From: Apis mellifera
Taxonomy: Eukaryota; Arthropoda; Insecta; Hymenoptera; Apidae
Length of the DNA: 64,000 nucleotides
Assembly: GCF_003254395.2 (NCBI RefSeq)
Contig: NC_037647.1
Coordinates: 6,980,876 to 7,044,875, forward strand
Reading direction: 5' to 3'
Shown here piece by piece: positions 13,301 to 22,529 of this stretch (position 1 is its first letter; the number at the start of each line of letters is the position of its first letter). Position numbers and translations under genes: made by a program. The notes below the pieces were generated by a model. It was given only the letters and a program-made list of their open reading frames with translations, was not told where the DNA came from and ran no database searches.

Positions 13301-16300
13301 TTTTCATCGTGGCACAAAGGGAGAGGAAGAGGAGATAGGAGCTCCAAGGATTCCTCCAACAGGAGCTTGTCTTCTCCGTCGAAGGGTCGAACTGTCACGA
13401 TCGTGAGAAGATTTTTGTCTCCTCCTCACCTTGTTTCTCCTCTCGTGATCCCTTTTTGTTACGTGCCTCCCTCCTTGGTCTTGGTGATCGACGACCACGA
13501 ACACCAGCTTCGTGGAAAGAATTCGAATACGAGTCTTCAACAATATCTTGCGGAATCTATGCACGCGTCTGAAATACAAGGTTCTAATTTACCGAGATCC
13601 TGCGTGTGTTCCGCGTGGATCGTTTGAAAGAATTCTTCGTAGTTTTCCATGGATTTAACGTTATTATTATTCCTTTTTTCCTTTCTGATAGAACACGAAT
13701 GGAATTCACCATTTCACCTTCTTCGTTCGAGTTTATGCGATTTAATTTTTTTTTTAATTCTTTCCGAGAAAAGTATTTTTAGAAAGGTACGAGAGAGGTA
13801 TATACGACTCTCCGTAGGAGAGTAACGTCTGTCTCAGGTAATTTGCATGTCTCTCGAAATAGGCATGGCGGGAAGGAACCGTGGCGTCCAGAAACGAAAC
13901 ACGAACGAAACGAATAAACGCACGGGGACAGGTATACACAACGACGGTGATTGCTCTCAGCCTGCTGTCCCCTTATCGCGAACCTTCCCTCGATACTTAA
14001 ATTGCTTATTAAATCGTCGCATTAAGTCTATAAAACGGGTAACCACCGGTTGTAATTTCTTACATAATGAATCCGCGAAAGGCAAAGTGGCGTAAAGTAA
14101 TCCCGGCCGTAATTGGAAGGTAAGTCCCCGAGATTCGGGAGATAAGTGTTGGGCAAAGTAGGCTAGAAAGATAAAAGTTTAATCAGTTAGCGGGGCGGAA
14201 AGTCTCCTCCTCCTCCTCTCCCTCTGGAAATTACGAGTGTTCTCCCCCCGTTTCAAAACACTTTCCTAAAAACTCGGCTCGCTTTTGAAACTCGAACGTA
14301 TTATCTCGAGCCAACTCCACTCGAAATTATCTCTCCAACTCTCGCGTTTTCGCGCGAGAGGCGAAGAATTATTATACCCTGGCAAGGTAGTATCTCGCTA
14401 TTCCGCTCCGATCAGGATTCTCCAAATTCTATCGACGAATCGAGCAGCATTCCACTCGTCACAACGCAAGGGGAACATCGCGCGCGAAACACCGTAGAAA
14501 CGTAGATCGCATTCCCTTCGGGCTCCGAAATCCCCGGCTGTTGCCGCGAAATCGATTCATCTCGAGACACTCGAAAAGCGCGGCGGGATCGCTTTCAGCC
14601 CCGCAAAAAAAAAAAGAAACGTGTCTGTAAACAGCTGCAGCTGATGATGAGAAGCCTCCAACGCTCCCCTGAAACCTTACCGGCCGATCCGTGGCGGATA
14701 ATTCACCGACCGCCTTCGGTGAAATTCATCGAAAAAGAAAAGAGAAAGAGACCGTAGGTGTCGATATATAGTATTCGCACGCCATATTCCATCCTTGATC
14801 CATTTATGCCACGAATCGAACGCGAGATTGCCTCGGTTAACGTCGGGGATGCGTTCGATTCATCCTCTAATCGCTCGTTCCCGATCATCGTCGGCCGTCC
14901 TTTCAAAAAGAGGTGGGGGGAGGGGGAAAGAAAGAAAAAAAATCCCAGACGAGAACTCTAGCAACCCGCCCATCCCAACCCTTCCTCCCCTTTCCCCGAT
15001 ACTCGTTGGCAAATTGTATCGAGCCTCCTCTCGATCCATCGGGGGATGCATCATCGCGACGATGCAGACGAGGGCCACGCACATGCAACCCAAGCGAACA
15101 ATGCAAACAATCGATGCACCGTTCGCGATTCATCCGCACTCGAACCGTCCCGTTCTGGTTCCTGAATTATTGTTCCCCCGATGATCGATCGAGGCCAACG
15201 ATTGCTCTTCTCCGACCCAACATGTTGCAACCGTTTTCGGCTGGTGGAGCTTCCCTCCCTCTGATCACATTTCTCGTGCCCCCTCCTCTCCTCCCTCAGC
15301 AACAGGCCAAAATTCGCCCGTGGATACGCAAGGGGAAGAGCGGACAATTGCGGAGCGAAGGGCCGACAACAACGATCTCGAGAAATTTTGTACGGGAATC
15401 CGTTGCAGTATTCGCGGGGGCCGAGTCGAATTATTATTCCCGCGTGCGGAGGAACGAAGATGATAGTCGCGTGATGAAACTCGATGCGTGTCAGAAACAG
15501 ATTGCAAACATCTTCGTCGTGACACCTTTCTCTCTCTCTTTCTCTCTCTCTCTCCTTCTCTCTAGGAATTTTTGCAATCGCCATTCGTCACTCGGACGTA
15601 ACATTTTTATGCGTTTTTCTTTTTTTTTTTTTTTGCGGGTTTACAAAAGACGCGAAGAGGTTCTCGACCTTATATTGGCGCCAATTGAAAAAAATCTCAA
15701 CGTTATAGTCGTCGTGTTGCCTCGATGCGGTAATTGCTTGCGGTAATTGCTTATGCAACGAGGATTTATCGCGTCGAACGTACTTGACTCCAATTACGAG
15801 CGAGACGAGTTAGCGTATAAGTTGCGTTTCAATTGAAAGTAGCAAGATTCTCTATGGTTCCGAGAGGATATCTGACGGGTCAACCAACTCGCGACTTGCC
15901 ATTATTGTGCGTTAAGTCTAAGATATCTCGATAACATTCGAAAACGAGGATAAAAATCCCCGAGAAAGTTTTTTCGGGCGCAATTTTAATAAGCAGTTAA
16001 ATTTCTCCGTGTTAAATCGGGTTTAAATATTTCAATAGTTTCAATGAAACTCGTGTTCGTGTAACCAACGTTAATTTCCAATTAAATTCTACCTCCAGTA
16101 GACAGATAAACGAATAAGGAAAATAAAGATGCGATCGGATAATAGAACGTTCCATTATTTAAAACGTTTGCACGAATGGAATTTATATATACCCACGAAT
16201 CGTTTGAATTATCCACGAAGTAAATACGAGCCGAGAAAGAATTCTTCTAAAGAAACGGAGTACGTGGTCGAATTTTGGTCGCGTGACTCTTTTTTTTCCC

Positions 16301-17432
16301 CCCTCCCAGACCGATGTCTGGAGGGTGAGCGGAGCGTGAGGGGTTTCTGTCATCGAGAGGGGTGAAAAAAAAAAAAAAAAGACGGGTTCATCGTGAGCTC
16401 ACTCACCGGTACGATATCCAGCGTTGCTCAGGTAAGCGGCGAACGAGTGCGGCTCGTGATCTCGTTGCCACTGGGGGCTGCTGCAGTTGTCGTTGTTCGT
16501 AAAGACCTCGTGATTGTGAACGTAACGGCCGGTCAGCAACGAGCTCCTGCTTGGACAACACATAGGAGTGGTCACGTATGCGTGTCTTAGCTCGGCCCCC
16601 TCGTCCCTTATTCGCCTTAGGGTCCGTGGCATGAAGTTCAGCGAACCTGAGGGATTGGACCAACCGCAACACACGATCAGAGGAGAAGCTTCGAAAAAAG
16701 AAGCGTGTTCGAGGCGGAAGGATCGAGAGATAGATAGGGAGGGAGGGAGGATATCTTTCCTCGAGGTGGAGAGAGGAGCCTCGTGTTTTCGACCATTTTT
16801 TTTCTCTTTTTATTTTCAATTTCGCCTCTCGGTATATATCTTTTATCGATTCTTTTAATTAGATCCGTATCTCTCGATCGTTCGCGATGATTTAGAATCT
16901 TCGTGATACGGAATTATTAGGTATATGCTCGAAAGATAATAATTAAAAACGATAAATGAAAACGTTTATTCCTGATAACCGATATATCTACTTGATTCAA
17001 CGAGCAACCTAATAAATTCGTCCTTGAATTAATTAAAAAAAAATGATCTCTAAACTTTAAATTGAGAAAAATTGTTCGTAATATGGAAGATTTTAAGAAA
17101 AGGAAGCTAAAAGACGAGACTGTAGAATAGAAAGAAAGAGGACAGATAAGAAAATAAGAAAGTGACCAACCGAGTTCGACATCCTGATCGTCCGTAAGAA
17201 TCAGCACTATGTTCGGCTTTCTTTCCCTGGGCTGCTGGTACGGGAGATAGGGCGAGTTCAGCTGAGAATTGTAATTGTTGTTCCCATTGTTGTTGTTGTT
17301 GTTGTAATTAGACTTGTGAAGGGAGCCACGACGCTGACCACCGTAAACGTCGTCGACAGGGGCGTCGGCGTCCGTCCGCCTGGCATTGACACCCAACAAT
17401 ATCACCGCCAAAAACTGCAGTAACTTCCTCAT
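998..17432 (-). CDS. Sulf1: Extracellular heparan sulfate 6-O-endosulfatase (Sulf1 family), 5' part of gene
   Basis: The gene is read on the minus strand as exons 17432-17171, 16646-16407 and 1319-998, which join in phase 1, 1 and then 2 to give 274 complete residues; the rest lies beyond the left edge. Sulf enzymes are secreted or cell-surface sulfatases that remove 6-O-sulfate from heparan sulfate and so tune Wnt, Hh, BMP and FGF signalling. Visible hallmarks are a signal peptide (about residues 1-20), the metal-binding motif LTDDQD (79-84), sulfatase signature 1 (PMCCPSRSSLLTG, with Cys117 as the formylglycine precursor) and a sequence close to signature 2 (GYRTGYFGKYL, from about 164). 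Potential N-glycosylation sites are at N178, N200, N227 and N270. Full-length Sulfs are several times longer, so the C-terminal basic hydrophilic region is absent here only because the window ends. The large second intron suits a developmentally regulated gene. Confidence 0.96.
4221..4265. repeat. CT/CCCT simple repeat
   Basis: CCCT and CT units in a pyrimidine-only stretch within Sulf1 intron 2. Confidence 0.88.
4614..4632. repeat. GA dinucleotide microsatellite
   Basis: GA repeats about 19 bp long, Sulf1 intron 2. A short GT/TA microsatellite lies just upstream, at about 4529-4555. Confidence 0.88.
5117..5480. repeat. Diverged direct repeat, 200-bp period, two copies
   Basis: Segment 5117-5280 matches 5317-5480 at an offset of exactly 200 with no obvious indel in the best parts. 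Shared blocks include TTTAAACC(A/G)TTAT, TCGATACGACTTCCGGTT-like sequence and (A/G)AGATATCG(A/T)CGTGTAAAGA. A weaker echo (TATATCTCGGCTACGGATTG) lies near 5679. It carries no coding frame with family likeness. It resembles a decayed interspersed or tandem repeat unit. Confidence 0.7.
7851..7892. repeat. CTCCT pentanucleotide microsatellite and CT run
   Basis: CTCCT/CCTCT repeats from 7851 to about 7876 grade into CT repeats. It lies in Sulf1 intron 2. Confidence 0.9.
10015..10057. repeat. AC dinucleotide microsatellite followed by a TA run
   Basis: AC repeats (10015-10040), then GCATC, then TA repeats to 10057. It lies in Sulf1 intron 2. Confidence 0.92.
11986..12071. repeat. 43-bp tandem duplication (two copies)
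   Basis: Copy 1 is 11986-12028 and copy 2 is 12029-12071. The shared core is ATATTCCAAAAGCTCAGAAA preceded by GTCTTC(T/C)GCAACTC(C/G). Only a few mismatches separate the copies, so the duplication is fairly recent. It lies in Sulf1 intron 2. Confidence 0.85.
15527..15564. repeat. CT dinucleotide microsatellite
   Basis: CT repeats with two TT interruptions, Sulf1 intron 2. The longest open frame of the intron (14913-15746) passes through it, which argues against that frame being a gene. Confidence 0.88.
16407..16646 (-). CDS. Sulf1: Sulf1 coding exon 2: catalytic cysteine exon
   Basis: The exon follows a CTCAG acceptor and ends ACCG before donor GTGAGT. It is 240 nt long: two bases completing Gly88, 79 codons (89-167) and one base. 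It encodes SLNFMPRTLRRIRDEGAELR and then the sulfatase signature PMCCPSRSSLLTG. The first Cys of the pair (Cys117) is the residue expected to be oxidised to formylglycine in the ER; CxPSR is intact. The following YVHNHEVFTNNDNCSSPQW is a Sulf-type stretch that separates this family from lysosomal sulfatases. CpG is abundant in this exon. Confidence 0.96.
16647..17170 (-). other. Sulf1 intron 1 (524 bp)
   Basis: The intron lies between donor GTTGGT (17170-17165) and acceptor CTCAG (16651-16647). It is AT-rich in its 5' part (about 16860-17160). The frame of exon 1 stays open for many codons into it, so splicing rather than a stop sets the exon end. No other feature is seen. Confidence 0.88.
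17171..17432 (-). CDS. Sulf1: Sulf1 coding exon 1: signal peptide, Asn-rich linker, start of sulfatase domain
   Basis: The ATG at 17432 is the first in-frame ATG after an upstream in-frame TGA. The exon encodes 87 residues plus one base. MRKLLQFLAVILLGVNA is a good signal peptide (basic n-region, hydrophobic core). Residues about 41-60 form a low-complexity Asn/Tyr linker coded by AAC/AAT repeats (a GTT run on the plus strand), so its length may vary between individuals. The sulfatase fold starts at KPNIVLILTDDQDVEL, where the Asp residues bind the active-site calcium. The exon ends CTCG before donor GTTGGT, a weak but legal GT donor; phase and the family sequence across the junction (ELG-SLNF) support it. 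Confidence 0.93.
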
Positions 17433-17500
17433 GGTGGTTGGTCGTCGGTTGCACGCTCTTCCTCTCAATCCAGTGTCATATCATGGCGGTCTGTTGCTGT
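17433..17500 (-). promoter_or_regulatory. Sulf1 5' leader with two overlapping tiny uORFs and a possible upstream acceptor
   Basis: Just upstream of the start codon, the minus strand carries ATG-ATA-TGA (17484-17476), and overlapping it ATG-ACA-CTG-GAT-TGA (17479-17465). Both end before the main ATG. At 17500-17497 the minus strand reads TTGTTACAG, a possible splice acceptor, so the leader may be spliced to a distant 5' exon. The transcription start is not visible in the sequence. Confidence 0.35.
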
Positions 17501-20500
17501 AACAAGCGGCGGGGCGTGTCTTACGTTAATGAACAGTTTTGCCTGTGACGTTGATTGGATGGAAAGTCGATAAGTCTTTTGTGCCCAACTCTAAGCCTTC
17601 CGCCATGGGGCACGACCACGACCAACCCTTTCATTCTTCCCTTGTCAATTAATATACTTTCCATTAAGTAGCACGGACGTATAACAGGATTTCTTATCCG
17701 AGTACAAGTTTACAACTTCTCCTACCTAGAGACCCACCTATCTATTCGAGCTTCTTCGTTTAAAATTAATTGTCCGCTCGGAACCATCCCACCACCCGAG
17801 CGCACGAGTATTATTAAAGGATACGCGTAAAAGCCGGGGAAACGTTAAGTTCTCCCGTAGCCTCGAGCGGATCCATCGATTCCTATCGAATTTTAAATTC
17901 CTCCTCGAACGAGCAACGCTCTCTGATTAATCTGGTGAAAGGGTTCTCGAGGAACGCGAAGGCGCGACGAAAAACTCGGTGAAACGAGAATTAAGTCAGA
18001 TAACCGCGCCACACAGCAAGATCCCCTCCCCTTCGGCTGCGATTCTTTCGAAATTTGGATTGCTTGGATAACGCGAGGATTAATTAATAATTTAACGAGG
18101 CTCTGGTATATTCGCGAAATAATTGCAACGAAAATCGAATCGATCGATCTCCTTCCTCCCCTTCTCTCTTCCGTTCGTGATGGAACACTGTTTCTTCTGC
18201 CGTACGTAACCGTCTCTATCGAATACTGAGAACGGAGTGGACGTGATCCCCGTAACTAAAGAGCGGAGGAAGGCGAGCGAGCGGGTATAGAACGGGGCAA
18301 GTTCTCCGTTGCTCAGGAGCCGTGAAAGATGAAAGACGGTAAAAAAGAATGGACGCGACCTAACCGGGCGGCGTGCACGGCGCAACCATAATCGGATAGT
18401 TGGGGTTTTATGGGCAACCCCTCGCATTCGTCGCCGCATTCTACGTATACCAGACATCTCGCCAACGATCGGACATCTCGTAAATAGTCGTTAGCACCTG
18501 AATTATCCCGCTTGAATATCCTCCATGCAAAACGCTCGAAAATCTCGGCCTCTTCTAATATTCTCTTCCCCTCTCTGGACGAGCAGGTAGAGTTTCGCAT
18601 CACTGTGAGCAACGTGTATCTAATCCACGATGATAGATGTTATCGAATGAACCGCGTGGATGTTGAATTATCTCGTGGAAACATTGAACATCTGTGGTCG
18701 ATAATAATTTCGTAATGGACAGTTCTTCCTTCGATATTTTATATATATATGTATATACATGGTCCAGTGTCCAAGCTTTTTTAATATATCGAGTCACGAG
18801 TCGAGTTTTCTCCTCGAGTATAATGCATCGACTTATGTACGAGTACACAAGGTATATTCCGGGATCCGCTTTAAAAGTGGCCGCGATTCCGATCGAGGAA
18901 GAAGGGGGAAGGGCGACGTTTTAGGGCAGGAAGTGGAATATGTGGATGCGGATAACTGAACGGCCGAGGAAATTTACGATCCTGCTCGAACGGGTTCCCA
19001 CGAATCCCCCGTAAGAAACGTCGAGAAGAGAGAGAGGGAGAGACTTTTTCGCGTGGTATTCGAGTCGCGATCATACCCTCTCTCGACCTATTTCCGGGAA
19101 AATACTGCCTTTTATTAAATTTCTCGATACGTGGCGGCGCCACGTTGCCACCACGCGGCTCGAATAACAGAAAGATCTCCTCCCCTCCTCCTCCTTTTCT
19201 TTTCCTCCTCGATACACACCATGTAGAACGAGAAAGTTTCGAGCAATTGTCGCGAATCCCCTCCCCGATAATTCAACTTTTGATCCGCCAAAGATATTAA
19301 CGCGATATTTCAAGCTAATATCTATAATTCAGGCCGGGGAACGGGTAACGTTGGACGCGAGGCGCGCATAGATCAGAGAAAGTAAGATTTCATCTTTATG
19401 CAGGTATCCGGCCGAGCAGTATCTCACGGCGAGCAACAGCTCTATGCGCGAGGGTAACGATAAAATAGAGAGAAGGCCGCGAAAGCTTCCTAGATATAAA
19501 TTTCACGCTTTCCATTCGCGTTTAAAAGAAAAAGAGAGAGAGGGGAAAAAAAGAAGAGGAATTCCTCGGATGTAACACGAGAAAGCGGCAAGCTTATGTT
19601 ATTGGATAACTAATTAACGAACAACAGTGTGTTCCTCTCCTCAGTGTGTTACAACAGGCAAAAAGAAGGCAGGGACGAAATCGTTTCAAATCCCGTTAAT
19701 TACTTGGTTAATTGATAATTCTTCCAAGCTCAGAATGAGAAAAATAAGGGCGAGTCTTCTAATCTCTCCCTCCAAAAAAGAAAACCATCTCCTCACGAGA
19801 TTTATCACCTGGTAATTGGCCGGTAAATAGATTAATTTGCGGAAGTTGAGGGGACTGGCGCCAGAGATCCATTGTCCGGGGATCAGTGGACCGATTCGCA
19901 CCACGCTTTCCTTCCCCTTTGAGACTCCGTCCGCGAAACGTGTTGTTCCGTCCGTCGTTCTCCGTTCCGGCAAAACACTACCGCGGGAGAAGTGCACTGA
20001 ACTCCATATATTCTCGCGTAACCAGAGCCCTCGTTCGAGAGGCTAAGAATAGTAAAACAATAATCCCTCCATTTGTTTCGCAACCGCAGCAGCAATTGAG
20101 TAACTGGATCGGCGCGCACGTAGACAGGCGTCGTGCAGTCGCAAAACCAGGAAGCTTTTCTGGCCAGGTAACGACGCCGCCGTCTCTCCTCCTATCCGTC
20201 CTTCCCCCTGGCCTCCGCCAACCAACGGGAAACCGCGGTATCGATCGGAATCAATTAGCGTCATCCGATCCCCCTTTCGGCGACGTTTCGTCACTTAAAA
20301 CCAGACTCCCGATCGTAAATAACGCGCCACGCTCCAGCGCCGCGTTCTGAAGTGATTCCGACGAATCGAGAATACTTGGATGTCGTCTCGTTTCGCATTC
20401 TATTTGCGTCTCGCATACGCGCACACGTACAAGATTTATGGGACACCGATGCCGCATCGATGCTTTTTCCGACATTGGAAGGATTAGAATTAAATCGGTT

Positions 20501-22500
20501 ATTTTATAATTTTTTTTCCTTTCTTTTCTTTACTTCTTCGCCAGTATAAAGAAGAATTCCTTTTCCGAGTATTAATACTTTGTCTATGGTAAGGTTATAG
20601 TAAAGGAAAAGTAAAGGCTTTCTTCGGTCACGTTCGATCAACAGGTTGTAAATCTATTTTTCACCGGTAGTAATTATTTAGTGGCGTTTCGCTATTAATG
20701 AACTTTCCGCGAATGGATACCCGCGATCCAATATTTTTCTTCGAAGAAATACGCAATTCTTCCAAGAATCGAGTGAAACGAAGAATGGAGATAATAACCG
20801 ATTAAAATAATTTTAAGAGTTGCAAGATTAAACCTTCAATCCTTTTATACATATAACATGAAAAATATGAAATATCATCAATTTCGAGGATACATTAAGA
20901 TGAAATTTAAAGAGCGTTTGAAAAAAAAATAAATAAAGAATCTGATTAAACAATTCCTAAAAAGGAACAAAGGTCTTCTCGTGCAATCATCGTTCTTCAA
21001 AAAATTTTGTTTCCAAACGGTTACGCAATGGTACACGTTCGCGATCTTCCTTTCAACGGGATCGTTTCTCTCGCGCGCTGTAATTTACGTACGAGATGTG
21101 GCGTGGGTGGGCGGAGGCTATCGACACATGTACGCGTTGCACACGGAGGAGGAGAGGGGAGGTAAAACGGTCGCAGGTAAAACGGATGTTACGTATTCGT
21201 AGCTCGCGTGTTAAACCTGCGACGCGGCACACGAGCGTTCCTCGAGTGTAGGTCGACGAAATCCCTTCCCTCGCTCTCTGTAGGTCGCGGCACACCACTT
21301 CTCCCGAAAGGGCCCGGGTGGAATATTCATTCGCGCGGTGGTTCCCGCGTGGGAAGCGGGGATTTACGGCCAACTAAACGATCGTGCCGTTGATCACGAT
21401 AACGATCACCCCGGCCAGAGGTGAGGTGTATCTCTGTACACGTAGACGCACACCAGCTTGGCCGGGATGCGAGCGAAAATCACGTATCTCGCCGGCGTAC
21501 GTGGCGGTCTGCCATTCGAGGAGGAGGGGGTGGGGAAAGGGACGTTGAAAGCGGCCTCGTGCCCGTTGAATGAACGAAACCGGTGTTGGCCGATCGGCAA
21601 CGATCGGGGAAAATTGTGTTATCTTGCGCGAGAACTTATCGCAAGATTTCCCTCCTTCCCCGTTGCTTCTTTATTAAATTTTTAACGAGATACGAGAAAC
21701 AAGATTTTGGGGAGGGGAGAGATGAAAGTCGAAGGAAAGTCGAAGGGTTAATTGAAAATCCATTCGTGGAATAGCGTGGAACGAAACGAAACCGTGGATG
21801 ATGGTGATGATCGGAACGGTGAAACGAGAATTTCTTTTTTTTTATGCGCGCGCGCGCGCGTGTGTGTGTGTGTGCGTGTGTTTAGAATAATGGAGGAAAG
21901 GAAGGAGGATCGAGACGAGGTGGAAATGCATAAAGAGTCGATCTCGACCGATGATCGGGATGACCGTGGATGAACGTTTGTGGATACAATATCGAGGTGT
22001 TACACGTACGTACACGTGTTTGATACGTGCGCGATATAATCGCGTCTGTTCACGGGCTTGTTATTTGCCTGACGAGCCGCGGCCAATTGCAAACCGCAGA
22101 TGGTCTAATCCGCGTCTCGACGTTACGAGGGATGCCGTCCTTCTTCCAGCCTATCATCAGACCCGACGTCGATTGGGATCCTCCGACGACGACGTCGGAG
22201 AAACGGCTTGTCTCGTGTTAACAGAGGGGGGAATTCGTAATAACAGTGACTCGAACGATATCCGAAATAGGGAGAGAGAGAGAGAAGGGATCGATTCCAC
22301 CCTTGGTCCGAATTCTCGAACTTCAAGCTCAGTGCAAATCGTCTCAAACCTTTCCCTTACTGCCTTAAAATTTATAAAAAATCGTCTTTTTAAAAATGTG
22401 ATTCTTTTTTTCAAAAAAAAATTTTGAACGAGTCAAAGGGAGAACAAAGTCTAGATAGGATGGAGCGTAAATCCTGATCGAGGTGCCGTGCTCGATATGC
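17501..22500. other. Gene-poor interval, block 1: upstream flank of Sulf1
   Basis: No supported gene. CpG-rich sequence with an AT-rich patch at about 20490-21010, the alternating tract at 21844-21881 and a 9-bp inverted repeat GTCGCAGGT (21170-21178 with 21215-21223). The Sulf1 promoter and any 5' non-coding exon may lie here, but I cannot place them. Confidence 0.6.
21844..21881. repeat. Perfect alternating purine-pyrimidine tract (GC then GT)
   Basis: 38 bases alternate without a break: AT, then GC repeated to 21860, then TG repeats with one CG. GC/GT alternation of this length is the classic sequence able to adopt left-handed Z-DNA under negative supercoiling. Confidence 0.9.
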
Positions 22501-22506
22501 GATCTC

Positions 22507-22521
22507 TGACGTCACTTCCTG
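22507..22521 (+). promoter_or_regulatory. Full CRE with adjacent ETS-like site (possible promoter)
   Basis: TGACGTCA is immediately followed by CTTCCTGG (GGAA on the other strand), a pairing seen in many constitutive promoters. The following about 280 bp are CpG-rich and repeat-poor, like a 5' untranslated exon. No coding gene follows on the plus strand. It could belong to a non-coding transcript or a distant Sulf1 enhancer, or be chance. Confidence 0.25.
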
Positions 22522-22529
22522 GATAGAAC

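Larger units (their letters stand above)
1320..16406 (-). other. Sulf1 intron 2 (about 15.1 kb)
   Basis: The intron is bounded by donor GTGAGT (16406-16401) and acceptor AG (1321-1320). No conserved coding exon is visible inside it. It contains several CT/GA, AC and pentanucleotide microsatellites, a 200-bp-period direct repeat (about 5117-5480), a 43-bp tandem duplication (11986-12071), AT-rich patches (about 1440-1860, 5700-6120, 10350-10560) and poly-C at 2265-2276. A twin E-box palindrome CAGCTGCAGCTG lies at 14632-14643. Long open frames here (for example 14913-15746 on the plus strand) run through CT-rich simple sequence. A long first-half intron in a patterned signalling gene is a plausible home for enhancers, but nothing in the sequence proves that. 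Confidence 0.85.

Noticed and set aside
14913..15746. 277-codon open frame on the plus strand
   Set aside because: It lies in Sulf1 intron 2, passes through CT microsatellite and poly-T sequence, has overlapping frames on the other strand, and its translation shows no family likeness.
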